Below the pieces are notes generated by a model. That model made no database searches, was not told the origin of the DNA, and saw only the letters and a program-made list of their open reading frames with translations. Both the position numbers and the translations under genes were made by a program. A stretch of DNA of 58,000 nt. Origin: Adiantum capillus-veneris (lineage: Eukaryota > Streptophyta > Polypodiopsida > Polypodiales > Pteridaceae). Positions 24,366 through 35,267 of the stretch are shown here, one piece after another. Each line of letters begins with the position of its first letter. Position 1 is the stretch's first letter. The stretch is from contig CM043963.1 of assembly GCA_014529385.2 (NCBI GenBank), positions 103,710,912-103,768,911 on the forward strand. The letters are read 5' to 3'.

Positions 24366-25300
24366 GTGGTTATGGAGGAGGCTCCCAAGGACAAAAAGCA
24401 AGGTAAGCCCAGGGGACCCTCGTATAAGCTTAAATCTGACATTGAATTAGCTACGGATCTAAAGAAAGTTTTTGAAGAGCGCATTATGAATAGCAAAGCG
24501 GAGCTCACATTGGGTGATATTCTGAGAATTGCCAAATGCGAGTTCCACGAGGAGATTATTGATATTATCAAGAAGAAGCGGTAGATACCAAGTGAGCAAG
24601 AGCCAGAATCAGTTAAGAGCTAGATGGTTCGGCACATTGAAGCAATTTTGGATGATTATAAAGAATATTTGGCAGATCTTGAAGAAGAAGAGTCGAGGTC
24701 TGTGGTGGTGTCAAACCCAAAGGTACCAGAGGTAAGACATGTTCATTTTAATGAAGATGAAGACAATGAAAGTATACCCAGGAGTCACGTTTCAAGGACT
24801 CATTGGGCACGGGCAACAACAGAAACTATTGTGAAGCTTGGCGACATTGAAGAACCGGTCTTAGCATTAATAGATCACGGATCGGAGATAAACTTGTGGC
24901 AAAAAGGTAAAATGGCCTATTGATGTGGACCATGGTTGGCATATTCGAGCTGCCAATATGCTTCCAGGCGAACTCTATGGTTCATGTGCAAATGTTAAGG
25001 TAACTGTAGGGGATTTCTGTGACGACCGAGCAAAATTTCTTTATACAGGAGCATTCCTCTTATCCATTAATCTTGGGGAAACCTTACATTACGGCTCTGC
25101 GGATGGAAACCAAGGTGCTGGATGATGGTTCAGCCTATGTGCCAGGGTTCAAAGACGAGATGGTAAGAAAGCACTTCAATTCTTGATTGTATGTGTAGAC
25201 CATGCCACGAACAAGGATAGTTTACGTGATCATGCATTGCCAAAGATACGCAAGGAGTTTAAAGAACACAAGTTTGCACAGGATTTTCTTGGAGTGTCAC
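24366..25300 (+). pseudogene. Protease region of FIDD-type element, broken
   Basis: A basic linker (24366-24584) with SYKLKSDIE is followed by an acidic stretch. The aspartic protease then begins near 24790. ALIDHGSEINL around 24860-24890 is the retropepsin active-site pattern with DHGS in place of DSGA. RAANMLPGELYGSC near 24947 and a decayed LxLG segment near 25070 follow. Frameshifts near 24920 and 25030 break it. In the family this protease cuts the Gag-Pol polyprotein. Confidence 0.7.
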
Positions 25301-25340
25301 TATAAAGTGGGACTATGGTGGTACAAGTGAGGAGAAGTTC

Positions 25341-27300
25341 TTGCAAAGAGAAGCTTTCTCTTCAGGGTTTTTGGGGTTAACATCTGAAGGTTCAGTATCT
25401 TTTAGAAAATTTAATGATTTGCCAAAGTGGGAAAAACAGTATGTTTCAGGTATCCAAAGTGAACTGCAGGGATGTGATGTGCTTGAATCAAATGATGTGA
25501 TTTTAGGGATCTTTGACGAGGTATCTTATGTAGATACTATGTCAGAGCTTGAGGAGATCCGGCAACATAGGTTACACAGCAAAACTGAAGTGGTTAAGGT
25601 CCACTCAATGGACATGTATGAAGAATTGGGTATATATGAAGCACTTATGCATATTGAGGATGATTCAGGTAAAGCAGTTGAAGCACAGGTAGAGACAAAG
25701 TACAAGACTATTTCAAAGAAAGTGAGACCAGTGGCTACACCTCTACCAGAAGGAAGTGATGAGGTGATCAAAGAAGCTTCTAGACAGCCTATGCTCAGGA
25801 ATCCAAAGAACATTGGACATAAATTTACTAAGGAGACATTGCAGCAACTAAAGGTTGGAGAAGATGGTTTTCTCAACGAAGAGTAAATCAAGTGTTTTCA
25901 AGGTATGCTTGAAATCATGGTAAAGCTTTTGCTTTTGAGCCAAGTGAGATTGGGTTTGTGGATCCAAGTGTTGTTTCACCTATGGTTATTTTCACTGTTC
26001 CTCCCATGCCATGGAGCTTACGTACTATTCCAGTTCCTAAAGCTCACTTGCCAAAGATTATCAATTTTCTTTATGAAAAGATTCAGATGGGAATTTTGGA
26101 GCCATCATGTGCACCATATTCTAATCGATGGTTTACTGTTCCGAAGAAAAATGGTATGTTAAGATTCATTTAGGATATGCAGCCGGTTAATAAGGTAACA
26201 ATCCGCAATGTGGGTACGGGCCCAATTGTGGATGAGTTTGTTGAGGCCTTTGCAGGAAAATCTATTTACTCCATGGGTGATCTTTATTCCGGATATGATC
26301 AATTCCAGTTAGCTTTGGAGAGCAGGGATCTTACTACAATGAGTAATCCTCTTGGTTTGGTAAGGATGTGCACTCTACCAGAGGGTGCTACTAATTCTGT
26401 AGCTCATATGATGAACGGCATGAATAAAGTATTGAAGGAATTTATCCCACATGTTACTATGCCTTTCATTGATGATCTACCAATTAAAGGATGTGAAGAA
26501 GGATCCAAAGACGAGGTAAAGGATCAGAGGGGGTACCGACGGTTTGTTGCTCAACATATTGCTGACTGTGATGCTATTTTATCGACGCTTGAAGAAGTTA
26601 ACTTAACACTTTCAGTAGTGCTAAGGAGGTCTTAATTGTGGGCCATATGTGTAGTCTTGAGGGTAGAAGGCTGAGTCTAGCAAAAGTTGAAGCTATCCAA
26701 AAGATGAAGGAAACATGCTCTTCGGTTACTGAAGTTCGTCGATTCTTGGGTGCATGTGTGTTCTATCTTATTTGGCTGCCACACTTTGCTCATGTTGCAG
26801 AGGTGCTGTATCAGATAAGGAAAGGTAAAAGTTTTGTTTGGGAAGAAGTTCACACATAGGCTATCAAGAAATTAAAGAAGATGCTTCTCGAGGCTCCGAC
26901 CTTGAGGAAAGTCAACTACAAATGCGAAAGGCCAGTTATTTTAACAGTTGAGACTAGCCCAATAGGTATTGGATGGGCTATAAGTCAAGATGATGCAAAA
27001 GGACAGAGGTTTGCAGCTAGATTTGGAGCCAAGGTGCTCAATGCTCGTCAACGAGGTTATCCACAGGTTAAGAGGGAACTTTGGGGTGTTGCTACTGCTA
27101 TGAGGTCTAATAAAGAATACTTATTGGAGCTTTAGTCGTGGTAAAGACAGATTGCTTGCCACTGATAGGGATGATTGCAAACTTCTCTACTCCAAACATG
27201 GCCATGCTATGGTGGAAAGCCTATATTAAGTCTCTTAATCCTGAATTTTGACATATTGCAGGTAGAGATAATCCTGTTGTAGATATTTTTTCAAGAGCTA
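25341..27300 (+). pseudogene. pol: Reverse transcriptase and RNase H of FIDD-type element
   Basis: A 181-codon linker frame (25341-25886) leads into RT. Visible RT motifs are IPVPKAHLPKI (near 26030), EPSCAPYSNRWFTVPKK (26098-26150), MGDLYSGYDQFQL (26274-26310) and the catalytic FIDDLPIKG (26464-26490). After RT come the connection domain (VRRFLGACVFY, 26730-26765) and RNase H, with VETSPIGIGWAI in place of the usual D at its first site and VKRELWGV near 27067. Stops at 26171, 26634 and 26857 and frameshifts disable it. Confidence 0.85.
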
Positions 27301-27320
27301 GGTTTGAAGACGAAGAAGAT

Positions 27321-27614
27321 ATGCTAACCACAAGTGATGATGTTGGCTTGAAGTTTTACACGTCTTCTTATCTACATGCAAATTGTGGTAATATTGCTCA
27401 TGTTTTTGAAGTATTTTTTGAAGAGTTCTATGACAAAGAGTGGTTTATGATTGGCCGCTACCTAAGCACACTCACTAGACAAGAAGGATGGAGTGACCAA
27501 GATTACAAGAGGATCAAGAAAAAGGCCTATGGCTATTTTCTGAAGGATGAAAATTATGGAATCAACCAAAGCGCCCAGGAGGGGTACCTCAACAGATTAT
27601 TAGTGATAAAGTAG
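27321..27614 (+). pseudogene. Linker between RNase H and integrase
   Basis: A 97-codon open frame between the RNase H and the integrase zinc-binding domain, ending at TAG 27612. It contains WFMIGRYLSTLTRQEGWSDQ, a segment just before integrase with no domain I can name. It is probably part of the original Pol frame, not a separate gene. Confidence 0.5.
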
Positions 27615-28761
27615 CTCAACAGCGTGTTATCAAAGAATTTCATGGACACAGAGGAGTCTGGGCAACTTTTGTCAACATTAAAGACCGGTATTGGTGGAAA
27701 GGTATGTATAAAGATGTGGTTCAATTTGTAGAAACATGCTTAATATGTCAACAATATTCTAATGTGTGACATAGAGATGGATTGCATCCCACCTATCCAT
27801 TGGCTATGCACTACAAGTGGGTGGTGGACCTTATTACAATGCCAGTAGGAGTGTGCCAGAGAAGATCTTACTAATCAGGTTGAAGGTAGAGCTTTGCGTA
27901 CCAAAGCTACCAGTTCAGTATGCAAGTTCTTACTTGAAGATGTTATATCCAGGTATGGATGTGTTAGCATAATTAATGCGGATAGAGGAGAGCTAGATGC
28001 AAATGAAGCTTGAGAGGTTTTTGCTCATATGGGCATTAAACTTGCTCTCACTACAACATATAATCTAGAAGGTAACGGGAAAAGCGAAAGAGGACATCCA
28101 CCTATTGTTAAAGCTTTAGCAAAGGCATGTGAAGGGCATATTGGTGATTAGCCTAAACTCCTACCATTTGCTTTATGGGCTGATCGCACTACACACAGTT
28201 CTGTTACAGGATTTATGCCGTTTGAGTTAATGTACGGGCAAAAACCCATTTTGCCTATAGAGGAAGCGGTTATGACTTGGACCATAATGCCAAGGGAGGA
28301 AGGTATGCCTACAGAAGATTTGCTTGCTCTTCTTATTTGCGAGCTTGAGAGGTGTCAAGAAGATATTGAACAGGCTAAAGAGAAGCTTAAGGAGGCAAGG
28401 TTGAAGAATAAAGCATCATTTGATGGAAAGCACAGACTGCGACTACATGCTATCAAAGACAACGACTGGGTACTTGTTTATGACAGTAGCTTGGAGAATC
28501 AATATACTGCTATGCAAAAAATGGTTAAACGGTGGTTTGACCATATATGGTGCTTCATGTTTTTAATAATGCAACATATCAATTATGCGAACTTGATGGC
28601 ACTGTGCTCAAGGGGCCTATTGCAGGAAAGTGGATCAAGCTATTCAAGAAGCAAGAAGGCAAGATTGTTCTTGAAGATTTCAATTCAGATCAACCTCCAG
28701 AGGATAGTGTTATGTATGCATCAGACTATGAGTCTGATGATGCTCTTGATGATGGTTCATA
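27615..28761 (+). pseudogene. Integrase of FIDD-type element, broken
   Basis: An HHCC zinc-binding domain is visible at 27635-27760: HGHRGVWATF...YWWKGMYKDV...CLICQQ. The catalytic core is in pieces: VVDLI near 27820 for the first Asp, INADRGE near 27970 for the second, and GNGKSERGHPP near 28075 for the Glu. A better preserved C-terminal part starts at 28215 with PFELMYGQKP and continues to a coiled-coil-like ELERCQEDIEQAKEKLKEAR. A frameshift at about 28545 is followed by a further 71 codons to the TAA at 28760. Many stops rule out function. Confidence 0.8.
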
Positions 28762-28796
28762 AGTGCAGTTGGCACAGACCGGAGGCTGTGCAGGTT

Positions 28797-28809
28797 CAGA
28801 GGGGGAGGA
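28797..28809 (+). other. Polypurine tract
   Basis: AGAGGGGGAGGA lies directly before the TG of the right LTR, as expected for plus-strand priming. Confidence 0.9.
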
Positions 28810-29363
28810 TGTCGTGCAGCTCCGCTTCCATGCAAAGGAAGATACCAGAAAAATGCACATCAAGCTTGTTAGAAGCTTACATGACTAATGAACAATGTTT
28901 AGGGCATGGTAACAGGCTAAGTTTAATGTTGAATGTATGTCAAATGCGGCTAAAAGGGCCAAAACATGCCTTAATGGTGCTAAAAAGGACTATGATTGAA
29001 GTAAGCACAAATGGGATATTATGCTCTAAACCTGTAGTGCTTGAAGTGCTCTATCGGTCTGTCTTTATGGCTCGTCGATTGGAGCTACTGTGCAAAAGTT
29101 ATGGCAGTTTGAAGTTTAAGTATATTGCATATCCGTACCGGACTGGGCAACTACAGCTGAGGGGACAAAAATGAAATGAATGCATGTGCTTGAATTTCTC
29201 ACTTTGTGGAGTGCGCCGATCTTTTCAGACCAGTGATTGGAGTTTTGATCGTGAAGATATTGGCCGTTAAAGATTCACCGGGTGCCGGTTCCGTACCAGT
29301 CCAGTCGGCTCAATTGGTGTCTCAGCTGGGAGTTTTTGTGTTTCGTCTAGGTTTTGGAATGCA

Positions 29364-29612
29364 TGAGCAGTAACTGCTTTGAGGAGCGTGGTGTTTGGAT
29401 TGTGGTCCCTTGGAATGCACTGACTATGAGATATACCCAACAAGGTAGGGTCAAGAAGATACTTGCATCTTGAAGGTTGTGGTGGCATTCGACACACAAG
29501 GTGGCAACAGAATTCACGGTGCTATTACTAGTCAGGGGTTGGAAAGTGGTGTCATGCAAGGCATTGCTACAGCCGATATGTATGCCAAAATGTGATGCCG
29601 TTCAAATGGTGC
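29364..29612 (+). pseudogene. Captured PPR gene fragment in 3' LTR
   Basis: Second copy of the PPR fragment at 21484-21728, with more changes: VVPWNALTMRYTQQG in place of VVSWNALTAGYTQQG, and ADMYAK followed by a shift. It shows that the fragment belongs to the LTR and was duplicated by reverse transcription, not by two separate captures. Confidence 0.8.
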
Positions 29613-29970
29613 CCAAGGGCCATAACCTAAAAGGGCCGCCCAATAAGACCGGCCACCCACATGAATTAAAAAGGCCACCCTAATTTTAATTAGGGTGTGA
29701 AGGCAATGGAAGAAGGGAGATGGCGGGCAGACATCGGTGTAGGTAGAAAGAGAGCTCACACAGGCCGGCGCGAGCTTCAGACGGCTTGCGTCATGAAGCG
29801 GAAGTTGTAGAGCGGGCTGGGGTGCACCTTTTTGGCACCACTTCTATTGAATTTGGCACTGTTCAAAATTTGCCTTGCCACGTCAGCAAGGGGGCTGCCC
29901 ATTAGTGATATCGCTAATGGATTGGCCAAATATAGAAAAAGAAGTTTCCCATGCAACTCCCAAGACCTTG

Positions 29971-29980
29971 TATAAAAAAA
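29971..29980 (+). promoter_or_regulatory. TATA box of LTR promoter
   Basis: TATAAAAAAA, about 50 bp downstream of the palindrome at 29898. The left LTR has TATTAAAAAAA at the equivalent site. Transcription should start about 30 bp further on, which defines the U3/R border. Confidence 0.6.
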
Positions 29981-30745
29981 AGGGGGATGAGCTCTCTTTT
30001 AATCTTCTTCCTCTCACTCGTAGAAGCCAAACCTCTTAGCTAATTTGAATCCTAAACCTGTTAAGCCACTCTAATCTCTTTCATAGCCATTTGAACTATA
30101 AGCTTCCATAGCCGCTTCTAAGAAAGAACTCCATAACCTATACTAAGCCTCATTAGCCATTCGAATCCAAAAGCAAACCTTCCATAACCTATGATAATCC
30201 TAAGCTAAAACTTGTTAACCATCATAATCCTAAGCTAAACCTCCCTAGTGATTCGAATCTCATTCAAGCCCAATAATCCTAAGCCAATTCATCATAATCC
30301 TAAGCCGATCTATCATAATCCTAATCCAAAGCTTGATAGCCATCGTAATCCTAAGCCGCTCCTAAGCTAAACTCCATAAGCCATTCTAATCCTATGCCAA
30401 GCCAACTCTAAACTCCATAACCAACTTTCATGCAAGAAACTCCCATAGCCATAGCCGAAGAGAAGATCAGGCTCTCTCTCTCGACCTTGAAGCAGCAACG
30501 GACGAACGAAGGAGGGAAAAATCATAAAGATAACCTTGGTAAGCCAATTAAGGCTGGTGAAGCCGATGTAAGGAGCTTAAAACTCCAGAATTAACATTTA
30601 AATTAAGCAATAGTAATGTTCAATGTCTGTTTTGGGTATTCAAGTGATGTGGTCCAAGCTGTCTATTTCAAGATTTGTCTCCATTGATTGTGTCTGTTGC
30701 AACTCTTTTCCTCGCACCTCTCATAGCCAGAGGCCCTGTGCCTTC

Positions 30746-31675
30746 GTTAGAAGCTGGACACACCCTACGAAAACTGACTACTCGGCAGATTATCATTTTT
30801 TGTAATTATTCATTTATTGAGAAAACTTGACATTTCACCTTGTAAATATTGGGGCTTACAGAAGTTTCCAGATTGTATCCCAGTTTTGATAGTTAGATTG
30901 AGTAGATGGTTGAGTTGGAACTTTAGGGTTTGACAATTGTAAGGTATTTATACCACTTTTTGACCTTAATGAAGGACCTTTTGTCATTTAAAAAAAAAAA
31001 AGTTTTGAAGTCTGTGAGTGAGCGTACTATGTACGAGAGAGAGTGTGAGCTTCATCTTGACGCTACGTGTGCACCGGTGGTCGGAATCGAGTGTAGAGAA
31101 GTGCAACGTGTTGCCCTCGACGAGAGCTACACGTCGATACCTACATTGCGTGCGTACGGTCTGGTTTTGCGAGCTCCATCTACGAGCTTCATCTAGTGAT
31201 TCAGTGAGCATACGTTGTGATTTTGCATTGCAGCATATCCACGCGTTCACATTGAGTAGAGCTACACATTAGGCACTTTTGATTTTAGAAACGAAGACCT
31301 GCAAATTTTGGCTAGACATCCTACGTGATTTTGAACCGGGTGTTTTGGGTTGAAGTTTTGGTTCATGGACCTTAGGGAGAGCGACATATTGGTGTTAGTA
31401 GGGTCTCCTTCAAGTTCTGTGGTGTTTCGAGATTGTTTGATGGGTGTTCGGCTCTAGAAAGCATTGTAGGAAGTTTCCTCTTATGCACTCTTGAAGGCTG
31501 TGACTTAGACATTGGGTAGAGACATCTGTAGGAATTAGTTAGGAGTCGGTCGAGTGTAGGTTGACAGCTTATGCTTGCTTCCACGCGCCTGCGGGTCGAG
31601 CTTCGTCCTTAGCTGACAAATCTTGTTAGGTGAGTTCTCGCTGTGCTGACGTCCGTCATGGCGTATTTGTCCAAC
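30746..31675 (+). repeat. 5' LTR of Tat-like element (left edge uncertain)
   Basis: Ends TTTGTCCAACA directly before the primer-binding site. It contains a TATA-like TATTTATACC at 30945 and an A-run at 30990. It also has one half-site of the element's palindrome (AGACATCCTACGTG at 31314). The start is somewhere at or after 30746; no second copy in the window allows the edge to be fixed. Confidence 0.55.
30945..30954 (+). promoter_or_regulatory. TATA-like box of Tat-like LTR
   Basis: TATTTATACC in the expected part of the LTR, followed after about 40 bp by an A-run. Position and composition fit a promoter; there is no further support. Confidence 0.35.
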
Positions 31676-31677
31676 AT

Positions 31678-31695
31678 TGGCGCCGCTACCGGGGA
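31678..31695 (+). other. Primer-binding site, TGGCGCC type
   Basis: TGGCGCCGCTACCGGGGA differs at two positions from the TGGCGCCGTTGCCGGGGA site common in plant Ty3/gypsy elements. It lies two bases after the CA that ends the LTR. Confidence 0.85.
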
Positions 31696-32215
31696 TGAAA
31701 ACCTTAGGTAGGTGACCGAGACTAGTCCTTGAGGACAGGGATTTTTGGCTTGCCAAGAGTCTCGTTTTACATTTAGATAGGACCAAAGGGTGGAGGACTC
31801 TCTAGGTCTTAGAGGGATTCTAGGAAGCGTGTGTCTGGCCTAGATCCTTCGACTTAGGTAGATTTAGGTAGACTGAGATAGTTTTAGATATTAGTTGAGT
31901 TCGAGAGTAGGAGTTGGAGTGGTAGAAGTGGTGAGAGGAGAGCTTGAGAGTCCGGAGAGGCCAGAAAGCAACCAAAACACCATTATCACCATTTCACAGG
32001 ATGAGTAGGAGTAGAGTAAGTAAGACATCATGATTCAGGATCTAGAGAACTTCATGCATGTATACTTTCTTGGTAAATTCATCACAAGGTTGTAAAAGAC
32101 GCAAAAGTGTGTTTGAAAGCTGAAGTGAAGTCCAAAAGTTACTGTGAGTATTTCTGATAGAGCTGCAGAGCATCAAGAGCATTTCTTTCAGGAAAAAAAT
32201 TAATTTTAAGCCAGG

Positions 32216-32239
32216 AGACATCCTATGCGTAGGATGTCT
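32216..32239. repeat. Palindrome 1 of Tat-like element
   Basis: AGACATCCTATG followed by CGTAGGATGTCT: 24 bp, palindromic except for one central T where the perfect copies have C. Confidence 0.9.
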
Positions 32240-32658
32240 ACATGCTAATCTGGTGGGAATTTTGGGATTTTGAGTTGACCAGCGTGTTTAGAAGGTGGGG
32301 TTTACCCTATTTTCAACTAGAAAGTGGAAATTTGACCATATCTTGATAGGATAAGGCCAGATAGACTGAAATTGCTAGACACTCTACCCAAATTGTGCCA
32401 AAGAATTATTTTAAGACCAAAACCATAGGATGGCTGCATGAGCATGATCTGCATGATATATTCAGTGACTGAGAGGGGTTTCATCTCATTTGGGTGAGAA
32501 AATTGGGTTCAAAGCAGACTTTAGCACTTTTGACTGAAAAAGGCAAGAACAGCTAAAATTGGGGACTTTTGAAATCCAAACCAAAATCTAAGCATACCAC
32601 TGGGTTGCTGACATCAAGGGGAAGCTGTGGGTCAAGTATGGGGTCAAACAGGCCAAAA

Positions 32659-32691
32659 AGACATCCTACGCGTACTACGTGTAGGATGTCT
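32659..32691. repeat. Palindrome 2 (with 11-nt loop)
   Basis: Arms AGACATCCTAC and GTAGGATGTCT of 11 bp, separated by GCGTACTACGT. The loop looks like a partial extra copy of the palindrome centre. Confidence 0.9.
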
Positions 32692-32792
32692 TCTCTGTGA
32701 TTTTGCACTCCAAACCTAATTTTGAGCATACCAAAGTGATCAACACCTCAAGGGGAGCCTGTGCTTTGAAATTGAAGCCACTTTTATGAAAA

Positions 32793-32816
32793 AGACATCC
32801 TATGCGTAGGATGTCT
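32793..32816. repeat. Palindrome 3 of Tat-like element
   Basis: The same 24 bp as palindrome 1, with the same central T. Confidence 0.9.
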
Positions 32817-33071
32817 AAAGCAAGAAATTGAAACCAGATACTGACTGTGGGCATAGCAAGGTGTTTTATAGCCTGAGGCAAGTCTCCTAATCAGTTTTGG
32901 TCCAAATTGGAGTTGATTAGACTGATCAAGACTAGCAACAGCAGGCTGTCAGAATAGATTTCTGATCCATTGACCAACTTATAGGTGTCCAAATCAATAA
33001 GTAAAAACAGCTGTGGACTCAGCACATCAAGAGGAATCCATAGTGCAAAAATCCAGGCAAAACAAAGCAGG

Positions 33072-33095
33072 AGACATCCTACGCGTAGGATGTCT
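33072..33095. repeat. Palindrome 4, perfect
   Basis: AGACATCCTACG followed by its exact reverse complement, 24 bp. It is preceded by CAGG as is palindrome 1. Confidence 0.95.
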
Positions 33096-33317
33096 ACTGG
33101 GGCCTACCAACAAAGAGAAAATTTGACTGGGCTTAGACAGTGAGATTCCATTTGGCTTAAGGGTTCCAGAAATTCTTTCAAAAGTGAATTTGGACCTTGT
33201 TTGTCCATTTGACGGAGCAAAGACCAAATTCAGAGTTTTTCACGTAAATTGACCAACATCCGAGGGAAGTACAATTCCATATTAACTGACCTAATCCAGA
33301 ACATCAGTAGTGTATAA

Positions 33318-34910
33318 TGTAACATTTAATGGCCTAAAATCTTTTGTGTAGCGGAATTTAGCATGAACATAGTGGGCATTTCATTAGAGTTGATTCCTAA
33401 TGAGAATTACAAGAGTGCTTGGGTGGAGAGAGCAACAAAAAGCATAACACCTAGTTAGATAGCATCGACAATACTTTCAAAAGAGAGAGTAATTAAACTA
33501 TTGACAACAGTTGAGGACCGGATTTGCATGGAGCCGGTCCCCCCTCCAAAAGGCTTTGTATTATGGTTTCTCCCATCAAGAGAGACATTGTACAATACAA
33601 TTCTTTGTGTTCCTTCAAGACTAGCTAGTGTAATGAAGATGGAAGCTTCATACACCAAGCAAAACACTTAATCAAACACAACTTGAATTATCCCCGTTCT
33701 CAGACCCAAGACCTCACACACCTTCGAAGATGGTGAGAGCTAGCAGGGTATGAGAGTAGATTGAGAGGAAAAAGAAGTATCTTACGAGAAAGAAGTACAT
33801 CTCCTCACATAATCACTCATATTAGCATAGCTTAGCTTAGTAATTAGCTTGGTAGAGAAGATGAGCATGCATTGAAGCTTGGCTCTTGGTTGGATTTGCA
33901 TCCACATGCCAAGAGAGTGTTGATGTAGGCTTCTATCTCACAAGCTTGGAGTAGGTGATGAGCTCTCCATTAAAGCTTGGGAGGAGATAGAGTATTTTTC
34001 CCTTCACACATGGTCAAGTGTGAGAGTCTGAGAGTGAATGCCCAGCAAAAATCAGCCCCCTCCCTCTCTTGGGCGAGCCCTAGCTGCTAAGTTAGGCTGG
34101 CTTTTGCCTCATTGGACCTCCCCAGGTCAAGCCAATAGGGATTAAGCAGCATAAGTGATAGCCTTCTGACATGTGTCCTCCTTTCCCCTTTTGTGAGAGC
34201 TTTAGGTAATTAAATAATTAAACTAAACTCTCATTGGACCCCTTTGCCTCCTGGCCAATAGGAATCAGGCAAGCCATGGGGCTCCTGAATGCTCATTGGA
34301 CCCCTTGGGAGACTGCCCAATAGTCTTCTAGGACACTTAATTCTTGTTGGTTTCTTTTATTAAATGTTTTTAAATTAATTAAACTAGATTTACTCTAGCT
34401 TAATTCTCATTGGTCCACTTCAAGGGTCTTCCAATAGGAATTGGGCACACCTTGTGGGCATCTGGCCTAGGGAGCTGACATGTGTCCCTCATTCCCTTTG
34501 TGTAAAGGGAGCCTGTGTGTGTGTGTGTGGTTTTCTCTCTCATCCCCTAGCTTTGGGGCTCGCCCCCTCCCATGTAGGGATGCAGGAAGACTTTTTGGGC
34601 ACACACACTAAGCATCCAATTTTCCCTAAGGTTGACCTTTGGACACAACCTTTGGATTTTGGAACCTTAGCATTTTGGAAGTCTTAATGGGCTGAACCTT
34701 AGGGTCTTTTTAGCCCATTGTTTCTCATGGCTCTTTTGCAGATGGCCCCCCCTTTGGATCCCTATTTTCCCTCCTTTGGATCCCTACTGTGGCCGGTTTG
34801 CTAACTTAACCAATATTCTAGCTTTTTCTCCCTTGGCACTTCCCCACATTAAATGATCAGTTTAATATGAGAAAATCATTTAGGAGAATTAGATATTGAT
34901 TATTATGACA
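33318..34910 (-). repeat. 3' LTR of young chromovirus (left on plus strand)
   Basis: 1593 bp, TGTAACATTTAATGG ... ATTATTATGACA on the plus strand. On the element's own (minus) strand it starts TGTCATAATAATC. It contains four ATTGG...CCAAT modules and a GT run. Confidence 0.97.
34108..34440 (-). promoter_or_regulatory. Four ATTGG...CCAAT modules in U3
   Basis: Inverted pairs of ATTGG and CCAAT occur at 34111/34132, 34233/34255, 34295/34317 and 34409/34431, with 21-22 bp between starts in each. CCAAT is the NF-Y core in plants and animals. The pairs lie in the 5' half of the LTR on the element strand, where an enhancer is expected. The same four are in the other LTR (about 41424-41756) and in the old copy. 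The enhancer role is inferred. Confidence 0.6.
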
Positions 34911-34924
34911 TTACCTCTCTCTTG
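34911..34924 (-). other. Polypurine tract of young chromovirus
   Basis: On the minus strand AAGAGAGAGGTAA directly precedes the 3' LTR. Confidence 0.9.
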
Positions 34925-35267
34925 AAATCATAGTCGTCCTCGACTATGGTGTAGAGAAGATAAAGCATATGCATGAGTCCTTTTCTTAGCGGGTAGAGGA
35001 TCCCTATGTTACCCTACGACATCATTCCATAATGGATGACTAGTCCATTTGGCGCTTGAGAGCCTGAGGCTGCCGCAAGCATGTCTGCACATTAGTCTTA
35101 TCAATCTTCCATAGTAGAGTGACAAGCTCTACTTGGTGTTGGGGAGACGTCGTCTCCGCAAACTTGATCTAAGCATGCATACTACTTCATTTTTGTGCAC
35201 AAATCAAGAAAAAGAGAGTCTTATAAGACAAAAATTTTTGTTCATTTTTAACATTTTGTACATTTGC
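34925..35267 (-). other. 3' untranslated part of young chromovirus
   Basis: About 340 bp between the Gag-Pol stop and the polypurine tract. No ORF. It is also present, diverged, in the old copy (17150-17491). Confidence 0.7.

Larger units (their letters stand above)
20970..30745 (+). mobile_element. Decayed Ty3/gypsy element with FIDD-type RT
   Basis: A pair of direct LTRs of about 1.9 kb (20970-22890 and 28810-30745) encloses primer-binding site, gag, protease, RT, RNase H, integrase and a polypurine tract, in gypsy order (integrase last). The RT motif FIDDLPIKG and the Gag style (VVPEL; CX2CX4HX5C knuckle) place it in a Ty3/gypsy lineage that, from memory, is common in non-flowering plants and has fungal relatives. 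No matching target duplication is visible. The right LTR seems to have lost its last 30-40 bases at the junction with the next element. Confidence 0.85.
28810..30745 (+). repeat. 3' LTR of FIDD-type element
   Basis: Starts TGTCGTGCAGCTCC and matches the left LTR throughout, including the PPR fragment, the palindrome (here with two changes) and the CCTAAGCC-rich array. The match ends at CCTTC (30745). What follows has no counterpart after the left LTR, so a few tens of bases of U5 may be missing. Confidence 0.9.
31696..33317 (+). other. 5' leader of Tat-like element, first part
   Basis: No supported ORF. The leader continues at 42234 after the nested chromovirus, giving about 1.87 kb from primer-binding site to the first gag ATG. 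It holds four palindromes of one family. The TATAA at 33313-33317 is the left target duplication of the chromovirus. Confidence 0.65.

Noticed and set aside
28215-29174. A 319-codon plus-strand ORF as a gene
   Set aside because: It begins inside the integrase C-terminus, then runs out of frame through the rest of pol into the LTR. Only the first 110 residues are real integrase sequence.
32216-33095. Palindromes as a CRISPR array
   Set aside because: The spacing is irregular (about 110 to 420 bp between repeats), the spacers are not of constant length and the sequence is eukaryotic retrotransposon leader.
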